NCBI GenBank assembly: GCA_032716605.1
Contig: CM064571.1
Coordinates: 20,153,871-20,217,870, forward strand
Length of the DNA stretch: 64,000 bases
Source of the DNA: Paralithodes platypus
Taxonomy: Eukaryota; Arthropoda; Malacostraca; Decapoda; Lithodidae
Reading direction: 5' to 3'
A program made the position numbers and the translations under genes. The first letter of the stretch is position 1, and the number at the start of each line of letters is the position of its first letter. The notes below the pieces were generated by a model that had not been told where the DNA came from, ran no database searches, and worked only from the letters and a program-made list of their open reading frames with translations. Of the stretch, positions 24,440 through 35,092 are shown piece after piece.

Positions 24440-24928
24440 TTAACCCTCTGTTCCCGGAAGGGCTCTTGAACGCCCATAAAAAAGCATACACGAGCTGCCC
24501 GGAAGGGCTCTTAAACACCCATGAGGTCAAAGCCTGTGAGCTTCGTGTGCGAGGCGTCGGTCTGACGCATGTAAACAACAGCCGGCTGGACCGTCGCCCC
24601 GCATCTCCGGCCACAAGAAGGAGAGCGTCGCTTGTTCGTGTGTGCCTGTATGTTGTTGTTAAGTATCGAAAAGTAGTGTAAAGTGGCTGTTTTGGCCATA
24701 AAGTTATCTCCAATGAAATCATCATCACAACTCAACCAGTTGACTTAGAGAGCTCTACTTAATGCCATTCTACAGGTAAATAACACAGCTACGCTTGGGG
24801 ATGCGCGGGAATGCGGGAATGCAGTCAGATTAACAAATATACGGTAGCCTAGCCTAGACGTTTTTCGGCCAAAACACCCGGGTTTCGGGGAATATATATA
24901 TAATACATAGCCGGGGCTGGAGGGTTAA
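24440..24928. mobile_element. TTAA-bounded element with CCGGAAGGGCTCTT repeats
   Basis: TTAACCCTCTGTTCCCGG at left and GGGGCTGGAGGGTTAA at right. The block CCGGAAGGGCTCTTRAAC appears twice near the left end. The 188-aa minus-strand open frame over it has no family features. Confidence 0.6.
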
Positions 24929-25880
24929 AGTCCAAAAAACGGTTCCCTGGGCCCTCCAGGAAGGCCAAGTCAAAATTTAAATCCTAAACTAAGACTTATT
25001 TCAATTGTGTTTGCACCACTCGATTCAGCGTGTCAAAGTGTACTTGTGGTATAAATTTGAACAAAATCCATAAATAATTAACTTGTCTACAGTTTTTTAA
25101 CTTTAAAATAGGCATATAGAGCCTAAAAATTTGTCAAAATTAAAATATGTATATACCGTTGGAATCGCAACGACGAGACGATTTCAAATATACCATCAGC
25201 AATTGCATAATTTAATTAATTTTATGTAAACTTCGGTTGGATCGTCTCACTATAAATCTCACCTGCAAGCACTCTTGATTGAGTACTTCGTATATTGCTC
25301 GACAAGTTTCAGGAATAATGCGAGGCAAACTATGCTTGGATAATCTTTTAGTACACTGCAAATATGTGTAGCTGCATCCATTTGAAACAAACATGAGGTG
25401 TTGCCTCCAGTCGAGCTTCTTCCGATATACACAACCTCCTATTGGCATCTGCTTGGATATATAGGTTATATAACTGTCCTGCGATTATTGTTGTTGGGGA
25501 CCATGGTGATCATACCGGACCCACTGACCCAGCCCTGCCGAGCTCCTACTCTGACCACTGGCAGACTTTGACTGGCCAATCACTGCCCGGCTGCCGTGTG
25601 GACAACACCGCAAGCGTGTTTAACAGACTTTGCCCAGTGAAGGGGCACAGCCCGCCGGACACTGCTCGATCGTGTAGACGGGTCTTTAGTTTAGGATTTT
25701 TATGTTTACCGGACCTCCCAAAACGGCCTATTTTTCAACTTTAAAACTCTTCTGTAGGCCAAACTATGGGTCCAAATTATATTTTGCCTTATGCCAATCG
25801 ATTTATCTCGTCCTACAGATGACATACATGGTCGCAGATTTAATCTGCGGTGTCATTCTCCCTTAATAAAAAATAGTTTT
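24929..25880. other. Intergenic stretch, no supported gene
   Basis: A 100-codon open frame at 25442-25744 has no recognisable domain, splice context or start consensus. Left unannotated. Confidence 0.4.
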
Positions 25881-26195
25881 CCAAAATCACCTGGGGTATA
25901 GTCTTTGGTATCAAAAACACCCATGGACTATAGTCTTTGGTCTAAAAAAAACATCCATGGACTATACAGTAGTCTTTGGTCTAAAAAACACCCATGGATT
26001 ATAGCCTTTGGTCTAAAAAACATCCATGGACTATAGTCTTCGGTCTAAAAAACATCCATGGACTAAAGCCTTTGGTCTAAAAAAAACACCCATGGACTAT
26101 AGTCTTTGGTCTCAAAAACACCCATGGACTATAGTCTTTGGTCTCAAAAACACCCATGGACTATAGCCATTGGTCTCAAAAACACCCATGGTTTT
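25880..26195. repeat. Tandem repeat, about 31-bp unit x9-10
   Basis: Units of ACCCATGGACTATAGTCTTT followed by GGTCTAAAAAAC, differing by a few bases. No unique spacers, so this is a minisatellite and not a CRISPR. Confidence 0.9.
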
Positions 26196-26264
26196 ACCGA
26201 CCTTTTAAGATAAATTCCTTTCACACAGTCAAAATCTTGGCCTTTTCCTACACATCTTCACCAT

Positions 26265-26532
26265 TTAACCCCTTAAATGCCAGCGACGGCTCTCTGCCGT
26301 CAGTAGTATACGATTCTTGTTCTACTAATATCTAACTGGAGCTGCTAACATGACTTGGAGGCACTGCTGTGAGGAGTTGGGAACAGTTATGGTTCCTAGC
26401 AGCTACTCCAGGCCGGCTGAGTCAGTTACCCACCAACTCTTGAGCTGAGAGGATGTTATCTCATTGCTTTTGGCAGGTACTTGGAGGGTACTTTTAATCT
26501 ACAGTACTATGCCATGGTACAGCAGGGGTTAA
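26265..26532. mobile_element. TTAA-type MITE
   Basis: TTAACCCCTTAAATGCCAGC at left, GGTACAGCAGGGGTTAA at right. A second left-like end (TTAACCCCTGCGCCCAGGG) follows at 26538 without a matching partner. Confidence 0.65.
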
Positions 26533-26541
26533 TACACATTA

Positions 26542-27535
26542 ACCCCTGCGCCCAGGGCATAATTTGCGCGTTTTGTAATTCTCAACCCAATTATCTCTAA
26601 AGGAAAGGAATTTGGAAAACTTTAAGTAGCTTTTAATGAAGCATGGAATTCATTCTGAATAAAAGCCATTCAAATATTCCTCTGTACCTTTCTTACCATT
26701 TTAAGCATCAATCATACAATTCAAAACAATATCGCACAATGTGACAACGTGAGCGTATCTATTGATGATTGGTCAACTCTGGGCTTAACAATAAAGCTCA
26801 AGAAATTAATTATATAGCTCAAACACAAACATGAAAAACAAACACACTCGGATTTGATAATAACAATTTTTATTACCCATGTTAAATAATTTTGTATGAA
26901 TTTAATAGAAAATATATCAAATATAAACCCTCAAGTGAAATATAGACACTGATGAATCCTGTACTTTGTTTCTGACTGCTATACGCTATACAGTACACAT
27001 AACTTATAGATAACTTATATCATAGATAAAGAAAAACAAAGATCATCTAGTTTATAAAAGAAGAATGGAAGGTACTTATGTGTCTATTACTGTATGTACA
27101 CTCTCAATACACATTGCCCATCAAGGGGTTTCAAAACACAGGGTAGACTCCCCAATTTGTCCAGCAGTCCAATTAGTACACGATATCGATAAGGATACAC
27201 CCAAAAGAATTGAGTCGAGTTTAAACAAAATTACGAATACCTGTAATGTCAACATATAGCCTACTGTACCTCAATTAGCGTATAATTTGACATAAACTTT
27301 ATTAATCTAACTCGACTACTTTTCTCTGGGTAGGTTTGTTTTATATATTCTGCGTACTACAGTACAGTACAGTAATGGGAAGATCCCATCAGAATTGGAT
27401 AGTCTACCCAGGTGTATCATGCATCCAGCCTTATAGATTATATTACAGGTACTCTTCTCTATAAATTGATAGCACTCATTTTGCACTTTCACCTTTGTTT
27501 GTCAGATTGAAGGTGCAATTGCAAGAGGTTCTTAG
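26542..27535. other. AT-rich intergenic stretch
   Basis: No supported gene. A 64-codon open frame at 27065 has no recognisable features. Confidence 0.4.
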
Positions 27536-27539
27536 AGAA

Positions 27540-28110
27540 TACAGGGTTATACCTAGTTTTTGTAGACCGAGAGAAGGCCTTTGACCAGGTGCCAAGGGAA
27601 GTTATGCAGTAGGCTATGAGAAAACTAGGAGTAGAGTGGTTGCTGCATGCGATAATGAGAATGTATGAGGGATCACTGGTAGCAGTTAGAGTGAATGGGG
27701 GTCTGAGCGAAGAGTTCCCAGTGAAAGTTAGAGTTCACCAAGTTTGAGTACTGAACCCTTTACTGTTTGTTCCGGCTCTATCAAGGGACTTTAGAAAGGG
27801 ACTCCCATGGGAGTTGTTATATGCAGATAACCTAGTTCTTATCGCAGATAGTGCGCAGGAAGCGGAGGTAAAGTTCAATAGATGGAGGGAGGGTATGGCA
27901 AACAAGGGACTAAGAGTTAAGAGAGCTGCGCATAGAGGTAACCTAGAAAGATGAGGGATCAGGTACTCCAGTCTGATCTCAAAACAAAGAACTTGAAAAC
28001 AGAGGCAGCCATTGACAGAGTCGCCTAGAATGCCGCCATTTAGGACATGAGACTGTAACCACACTCACCGAGTCTCTTTGGACAAAGTGGTCTTTAAACT
28101 TGTATGTATG
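27540..28110 (+). mobile_element. LINE reverse-transcriptase remnant
   Basis: Interrupted translation on the + strand shows FVDREKAFDQVP, then LPWELLYADNLVLIAD. The latter corresponds to the polymerase YADD box with one Asp replaced by Asn. Multiple stops and a jump to the 3' end (GTATGTATGTA tail near 28100) show a dead, internally deleted copy. Related pieces: 42000-45900, 51925-52310 and 54200-54830. Confidence 0.7.
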
Positions 28111-28693
28111 TACCCTATAATACAAATGATAGAAAATTAAAAAAAAAAAAAAAAACAGAACGAGCTGATTTCTTACGGCTCAAAATAAAATAGCACATGA
28201 AGTTTTAATGGTTCAATTCATCCTTTTAATAATATGATCACATTCATAGCTACCTCAAGTATTATCATTAGTTTTGTAGCATATTTTGCTGCTTCTCACC
28301 CACCCTGTGCCTCTCATTATCTCTCTCGTACCAACTCTCACTCTTTCTCTCATTAACTCCTCTCTCTCTGCCTGTCTTATCCATCTTCTCTCTCTCTCTC
28401 TCTCTTTCACTGACCACTTCGCTAATTATTATTCACCCTCTCACTTATCCATCCCACCCTCTCTTTTTCTCTCACTTAGCCTTGATCACCAACCAAACTT
28501 CAATACTATCATCTTAAATAGAAAACATTGCAACCTACATCAATAAATAATCAAAACTATGTGCTGCTCCCAACACTCTCATATGAAAGTGAGACAAGAT
28601 TGAAGAGGACCTATCTACACTAAACTGACAGCTGTAAAGATGACCTATTTCAGAATGGCATCCCATCACCTACTGTATATTATGAGTTTGGTG
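28111..28693. other. CT-rich intergenic stretch
   Basis: An A tract at about 28138-28155 and CT microsatellites near 28390-28410. No gene. Confidence 0.5.
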
Positions 28694-28908
28694 TACGGGC
28701 GCGCTAATAAGTCATGTCTCACCTGTCATTACGTTTGGCTCTCTCTGTGCTGTATTAATGTTTGTCAGATGTTGAATAGGGTGGGGAAGTGTAGGAACAT
28801 GGTTGTACATCTCACTCAAAAAGAAGAAATCATGTGTAAATATTGCTGACACCCATTATTGATCAAAACATAATGAGTGCCGAGACATCACTTATAAGCC
28901 CGACTGTA
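28694..28908. mobile_element. MITE family I copy 2
   Basis: Left TACGGGCGCGCTAATAAGTC; right end reverse-complemented TACAGTCGGGCTTATAAGTG; both followed by RTGTCTC. About 215 bp. Confidence 0.75.
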
Positions 28909-28962
28909 CAGGGCCCGGATACTCAAAACACTCACCTCACATCTCCCTCTGATCATTGTAAC

Positions 28963-29302
28963 TTAAGGGGAGATGGGTCAGTTTTCTAGGTCCCCTTCTC
29001 CCTCATGCTTAGCCCCATTAGTTTTCAGATTTTAAGATGTTTGCCCCATTTGTTTGTCGATTTTAAGACCTTTCACCCCATTTTTTTGTGAATATTAAGA
29101 CCTTTCATGCTATTTAGGTGTCAATTTTTTTCCTGGCGAATGAAAGCGAGTCTGTAATTTTTCTACCGAAAAATTTACAAATTAATCTAGAAGGCAGATC
29201 TAATGGATGTTTTTTTAAGTTTTATGGATATCTAGGGATGATACTAAAAAAATATTAAAAAGATACATAAATGAGCAAATGTATACGCTCATCCCCTCTT
29301 AA
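28963..29302. mobile_element. Family B MITE, inverse orientation
   Basis: TTAAGGGGAGATGGGTCAG at left and CATCCCCTCTTAA at right. The interior reads CTCATGCTTAGCCCCATTAG, the reverse complement of the 8.6-kb copy. Confidence 0.75.
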
Positions 29303-29724
29303 GTGCCAATGTGGTAATTCTGGTGCCAGCAATAATCAAAACACATTCCAACCAGCTACAGTAACTTATGATGACACAGCCAGTAATAATTTGTTACGGT
29401 ATTAGACTGTTTTGACCGATGCAACACATTGTCTTGCTACTATTTTTTTTATCCAGGCCCAAAACTGAAGATTGGTAACTCTTGAGCATTTGTTTCACAG
29501 CGGAGTCGAATGTACAACAACCAAAACTTCCCAAATCAGAGGCTGTTATTTAGCATGGGTTTTGTAATAGCAGCAAGCAATGTCAGGTCAGGTCAGGTGA
29601 AGGTATTGAGGGGATAAGCCTTTACAACGGAATCTCGTAGCTACTTTCTACTTTGACTATTTTTTTAAGTGTAGAGAGGGGAGAATGGGTGTTGGAGAGA
29701 GGAAGCTGTTGTAGTGGCTTTGTT

Positions 29725-29972
29725 ATAATGCCCTGCATTATATACAGGAAGAGTTATCCTGCATCCTGCCCTGCATTATATATAGGAAGAGTTATCCTGC
29801 ATCCTGCCCTGCATTATATATACAGGAAGAGTTATCCTGCATCCTGCCCTGCATTATATACAGGAAGAGTTATCCTGCATCCTGCCCTGCATTATATACA
29901 GGAAGAGTTATCCTGCATCCTGCCCTGCATTATATACAGGAAGAGTTATCCTGCATCCTGCCCTGCATTATA
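29725..29972. repeat. Tandem repeat, about 38-bp unit x6
   Basis: Units of GCCCTGCATTATATACAGG followed by AAGAGTTATCCTGCATCCT. They stay in one open frame for 121 codons, but the frame is only the repeat translated. Confidence 0.92.
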
Positions 29973-30096
29973 TTTATCCTGTGTTACAAAATATAAGACC
30001 AACAATAAAAAAAGCTAGCAACTGTTAAATTGCTGTCTAGTTATACAATAAAATAATTATGAATTAAAAAAAAAATACGACCCTCCGAAACTTGTA

Positions 30097-30580
30097 TTAA
30101 CCTCTGAAGTGCGCATGGGGTAATTGGAAACGTCCCCCTGTGCTGACGTATTTGAGGTGTTTCCGTCACTAAAATATTCATTGTGCCATTAATAGCATTA
30201 ATACTTATCCATATGCGCCTATTATGGGTTGATTATAAAGGTATTAACCTGAAACAACAATAAAACGAGTGAAAACAGCGTTTGGATTGTCAAAATCGGA
30301 GATATAGCCCGCGAGTTGTATAATGTATGGGTGAGGCAAGCTGCTTTCCCGCCAATTTTCCCCCAAGGCCACTGAGACACAGTCGATCGATACTCTCTCT
30401 CTCTCTTGCACTCGCTTGCCATCAGTGATGACAACACCCTGCTTGCAACTCGCTAATGTTAGCACGAAAATATACCTCAGAATAAGGGAATAACAGGGAA
30501 AATAGGTGATAACTGAAGGAGAGGAGGAAAGTGGGGAAGGAGGGGAGGTAGAGGACTGAGATTTTGCATGGCCCAGGGGC

Positions 30581-30625
<45 letters not shown>

Positions 30626-30723
30626 GATGTCAAAAGTTGATTTTTTTTTTCACTCACTCATAAGAGTCTCCCCGCAGTCCGCCGGGGGAACTCTTAAAAG
30701 TCTCCCCGCAGTTCCCGGGTTAA
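30097..30723. mobile_element. TTAA-type MITE family A copy 2
   Basis: Intact TTAA at both edges (30097-30100 and 30720-30723), 619 bp between. Contains a 42-base A tract at about 30582-30623. Very close to copies 1 and 3, so the family moved recently. End similarity is short (TTAACC, then AACTGCGG against AAGTGCGC). Confidence 0.85.
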
Positions 30724-30809
30724 CTATATACGATTAGTTTGCTTGGGAAACAGATTAACTTGCTCATGTAGTAATGTACACCCTATGTGGTGAATTGTGT
30801 TCTTTTATT

Positions 30810-30935
30810 TCATAATTTTATTTTAGTAAGCGTTGTTTCCACATAGCGACTTTGATTAGTTATTTGACCTTTATATTGCCTTTGTCCGAATTTTGGTTTG
30901 TTTAGTTTGCAAGTTTTACATTTCAATAAAATAAT
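30810..30935 (-). repeat. Family L repeat
   Basis: GTTTCCACATAGCGACTTTG ... TTTTGGTTTGTTTAGTTTGC ... AAGTTTTACATT. Other copies: 8048-8150, 33754-33850, 38757-38868, 41699-41812, 41910-41990, 46030-46099; fragments at 12253, 39157 and 39331. Confidence 0.7.
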
Positions 30936-31299
30936 ACCAATCATCCTGTGTATCAGTCAACTGGAAGGTTGAGTACTAAATTAATACTGTTTAAAAGTAA
31001 ATGCTGTTCATATAATTTTTTTTTTTTTTTTTTAGATTATGAAGAAAAAAGGGTTTACAAAACTGTGAACAAGAACATTTTGATCCTGTTGCCTGTGAAC
31101 CCTGCACTTGTAATTTTGTTTCACAGGCACAAAACCAAGTACTGTACAGCATGCAAGTTTTCAATTAGACTGTACAATCTATCTCTATGCTGGTTAGTCA
31201 TCAAGTTAGGATAGAGAATGATAATGATACCCATGTGAGTGTATTTATACAGCAGTAAACCTACTTAACCCTTTCAGTATTTGAGGATGCTCTATTTAC

Positions 31300-31510
31300 T
31301 ATATCTGTGATTGTGGAGGGAGCTGCACCAAGGGGTGGACCGAGGAAGACCTGGGATCGGACTATACGCGCCGATCTCAAATCCAAGAATTTGACAAGTG
31401 AAGCAGCCCTTAACAGGGTTGCCTGGAACGCCGCCAATAGGACAAGAGACTGAAACTGCACTGATGTGTGGAACGCTCAGTCTTAAAATGTTATGTATGT
31501 ATGTATGTAT
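31300..31510 (+). mobile_element. LINE 3' end with ATGT tail
   Basis: Plus-strand GGAGCTGCACCAAGGGGTGG ... GTTGCCTGGAACGCCGCCA encodes the same pol C-terminus as the 14.7-kb copy. It ends in (ATGT)4, which looks like a simple-repeat 3' tail. Confidence 0.7.
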
Positions 31511-31870
31511 TCTGGCTTTATTTGAATTTTTTGTTCAAGTTGGGAAGGGTTTGTGGAAGTTAAAGGGTTGTTGTTGTTGTTGTTCCCTAAGCTGCCTGGC
31601 CAAACAGCCCCGAGTTAAAGGGTTAATTGAAATAGTTTGTAAACCACTGATTTCTAGAGATCCTTTACAAGATGAATCAAATTGTTTTATAATTGCCAAA
31701 ACAAAATGAAAATATGCACCATGGCATACTGAAAGGGCTGACCAATTTCCTCACCAGTGTACCGAGTCCATCTCTGTGCAACTCAATCTCCCGATTACCA
31801 ACACGCACTTATCTAAGTTATCTGTACAGCAAGTATATCTCTAGTCACACCTTCCACATGCAAAATGTTT
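31511..31870. other. Intergenic stretch before the haspin-exon copies
   Basis: A short GTTGTTGTTGTTGTT run lies at 31566. No gene recognised. Confidence 0.4.
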
Positions 31871-32322
31871 ATCAGTTCCCCGAGCCTGTTTCTACTCCAC
31901 TCCAGCCTTTAAGTACTGTACCTGCTCGGTATAAAGTGTGTGGCTCAAATGAAACCAACCAGGACACCATTGGGCTGGTTTCTATTAAATAACAGCCTCC
32001 AGTCTTCTGTTGATGAGTGGCAGTCTGAGCATCTACTGAACATACACTATCACTATGGCATTCCAGGTTTCAGTCTCTGATGATGATAAATTTTAGCACA
32101 GAACTTCATAAAATGACATCTTTGAGCCTGCTTGCATAACATTCCAGCCTACCAGTTCCCTGCTGAAAGAGAGTGGCCGTATTGGCATATTTAGAACATA
32201 TTACTGGAGTCCAAGTCTGAAGTTTGTCGCAAATCGTTTGACTAAGCGATTTGTGACAAACGCCTGATATTCATGGCCACCCCTTCTCGGGAATTATGGC
32301 GTCTAGCCCCCCCCCCCCCCCC

Positions 32323-32354
<32 letters not shown>

Positions 32355-32980
32355 AAGTTCCTGGTTAATGATGTTTAGCACAAAATTACTCAACAAGAAA
32401 ACTTTTCATGACACCCCAGCCTCCAGTCCTCTGTTGAGTGTGTGTTGCAGTATCAGCAATGTGTTCTTGTTGAAGATAAAGTGTGTGGCATATTATTAAT
32501 GAAGCCCAACAATGTACAGTATTTTTGGACCCATTTTAATGACATCCCTGCCCCCAGACCTGTGCCGAGTGTATGTGGCAGTCTGAACATCTCTGCCCAT
32601 ATCACTATGATGTCCAGGCCATCAGGTCTCTGCTCATGACATGTTGAGCTTATTCTATGACGACCTCGCCTTAATTTCCCTGCTCAGAACAGAAAGAGTG
32701 GCACACATAAAACACAAAAAGACATCTTTATGACTATTTGTCTGATAATCCACTTAGGTTAAAGGTTAAAGGTTAAGTAAAGCAGATTAACCAGACCACT
32801 GAGCTCCTCCACTTAGGTTAGGTACCAACATGTTAAGTAAGCTAACTTACCAAACAAAACTCATGTAAGCTTAGAACCTTTGATGTGCCAGCCTTCAGTT
32901 GCCTTTTGAGGATGAAATGGATGGCAACCTCAAAACCTAACAAGGCATCTTTCAGCCTATTCTTGTGAACTTCCACTTAC
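31870..32980 (-). repeat. Degenerate array of haspin last-exon-like fragments
   Basis: Roughly nine imperfect copies of the stretch covering the haspin stop codon follow the real exon. Plus-strand words such as CCAGCCTCCAGT, TTCCCTGCTGA, AAAGTGTGTGGCA and GAGCCTRTTTCTACT recur near 31876, 31976, 32057, 32130, 32408, 32531, 32604, 32656 and 32876, and appear intact at 33006-33090. On the haspin strand this is downstream of the stop, so it may be 3' UTR. Frames are broken in the copies. A C/A tract at about 32308-32350 interrupts the array. Confidence 0.65.
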
Positions 32981-33021
32981 CAAATTAATGTTTCAAACTC
33001 ATCTACACCCAGAGCCTATTT

Positions 33022-33235
33022 CTACTTGATGCCAGCCTCCAGTTCCCTGCTGAGGACAAAGTGTGTGGCACTCTCAAAGTCCAGCAAAGAGTCCTTGACC
33101 TTGGCCATACTAGCCAGGTGGGTGGTGTGGATCTTGGCCTTGTTGTTGCGGTAGTAGCACTGGGTCATCATCTTGTCCAGCAGGTAGTGCAGCCATAGCA
33201 CATTGGTGTATGGCGTGAACGACTCCCATTCGTTT
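33022..33235 (-). CDS. HASPIN: Haspin exon 12 (C-terminus)
   Basis: NEWESFTPYTNVLWLHYLL through the end GIK and a TAG stop at 33024-33022. Pieces resembling its last 80 or so bases are repeated in degenerate form downstream. Confidence 0.92.
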
Positions 33236-35057
33236 CTGGAAGTACATTGAAAAAAGAAGAGCGGACAGTTAGATATGTATATGTATTTACTCAGGCCTAT
33301 TATATAGGTAAATATACTGTACTATATATATATATACTTTATATACATTAAATAATTGACAGGATAGCCTGTTACTGTATATTGTAAACACCAGTTTTGT
33401 AGACTTTAAAGATACAATGAGGAACGAGAAAGGTATCTAGCCAGAAGAAGTCTTAAAGCATGCCTCAAACAAGCTATTATGTTGCTGACTATCTCCTCTA
33501 TTGGTTTATACTACTGTTAGCGTACTACAGGTCTCCCTCACTATCCGAAGCCCCGATTAACGATATTATTATAGGTTTGTAAGTGTTTGTGTTTGTGTTT
33601 TGGCTGGTCGGAGACCTCATACCCATTTACCCCATTAATTTTAGGGTTTGCTATATGATTATTCTATTTAAGATCGGGTTTTCAGGAACGTAACCCAATC
33701 GTGAATCGAGGGAGACCTGTACCATCTATTGATATGCATTAATGGTATGGTATGGTGTTAAGCATTATTTCTACATAGCGATTTTGATTAGTTCTTTTGC
33801 ATTTATCTTGTGCCGTCCCAGTTTTGGTTTGTTTATTTTGCAAGTTTAAAAAAAACATTAAGTGGGGAGTGCTGGAGCGACCTTGGTGACCCTGGTCTCT
33901 GGGTCTTCTCCTGGGTGACCTGGATGTGTGTGAGTTTGTGCTTTTTATCTGTGTTTATTCGTTGTTTTATGTTGTTTTTGTGTTTTCCCTGTTCTTGCTC
34001 TGTCTTTTTTTTTTTTTTTTTTTTTTTCTATGTGATTGAGGGAGGCAAAAGGCATAACTGCCTATAGCGAGTGCCTCCCCCATAGTTGAAAGAGTGACAG
34101 GGCCAAAATCAAGGGACGTTCGAGCCAAAATGCCTGGACACACGGAGTTTGAAGCAATTTAAGTCATAGAAAGAGGGAAAGACTGATTCTGGGAGAGAGT
34201 TCCAGAGCTCAGCTGTTGAGTAGAAGAAAGTTTGAGAGTAACGTTTCACTCTTGGGTTGGAGAGTTGCACAGAGTAGGGGTGGGATTGAGTTGCAAGACG
34301 GGTACCACGTGCCCTACGTAAAGGAGGTGGTATGCACTGGGATAGCTCTGAGGAACACTGATTATTATAGTAGCGATAGAATAGCGAGAGACGTCTTGAG
34401 TCGGCTACCCCAAAAATGGGGATTGGGCCTGAGCATATACAGTAGATAGATAGAATTTTGTTTTACTTACCCATTGGCCTTCTTCATCTGTCGGTATATT
34501 TCAAACTGGTAGTCTCCCTCGGCGGTGAAGAGCGAGGGGTCTTGGCCCAGGTTGTTGTAGACCACACAGCGTCGGGTCTTCAGTCGGGACAGTGTGAAGT
34601 CTATTACCGTAGCCTTCACACCCTGCATAGGATGATAAGATAGGTTAGGTTTCTGTGGGGTAAGCTAGATTAGCTTAATTACATTTGTATTGGATTGGGT
34701 TAGTAATGGTAGGGTAAAATAGGTGAGGGCTGGTCCTATCCAGAGTGAGGTTTGGCATCCTCTACCCAACCTTAGCTGTTTCTGCCTGTCTCTTTTACTG
34801 TCCTACATTTCCTTCTGGGGGCAGGTGCTAGGAATCCGCCTCCACTTGTATAATTCTTCAACTCGACGAGACAGAGAGAGGGGCGAGGGAACGCAAAAGT
34901 GGTCCTGGACCCTGAGAATAGGAACTTTAAATGTTGTTTCTGCTAGGGCTATGTCTCGTGTTGGCCACCCCCAGCAATGGGGTATGTTAGTTAGTTAGTT
35001 ATGTAGAGCAGATTAACCAGACCACTGAGCTCCATACGGAACTCTCATAGGTCTGGG

Positions 35058-35092
<35 letters not shown>

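Noticed and set aside
24162..24728. 188-codon minus-strand open frame
   Set aside because: Lies across a TTAA-bounded repeat, with no recognisable domain; chance frame.
25442..25744. 100-codon open frame as a small gene
   Set aside because: No family features, no transcript-like structure, and similar in length to other chance frames.
25880..26195. Possible CRISPR-like array
   Set aside because: Units abut directly with no unique spacers; the genome is eukaryotic. It is a minisatellite.
29653..30018. 121-codon open frame over a 38-bp tandem repeat
   Set aside because: The protein is only the translated minisatellite; no start context, domain or splice support.
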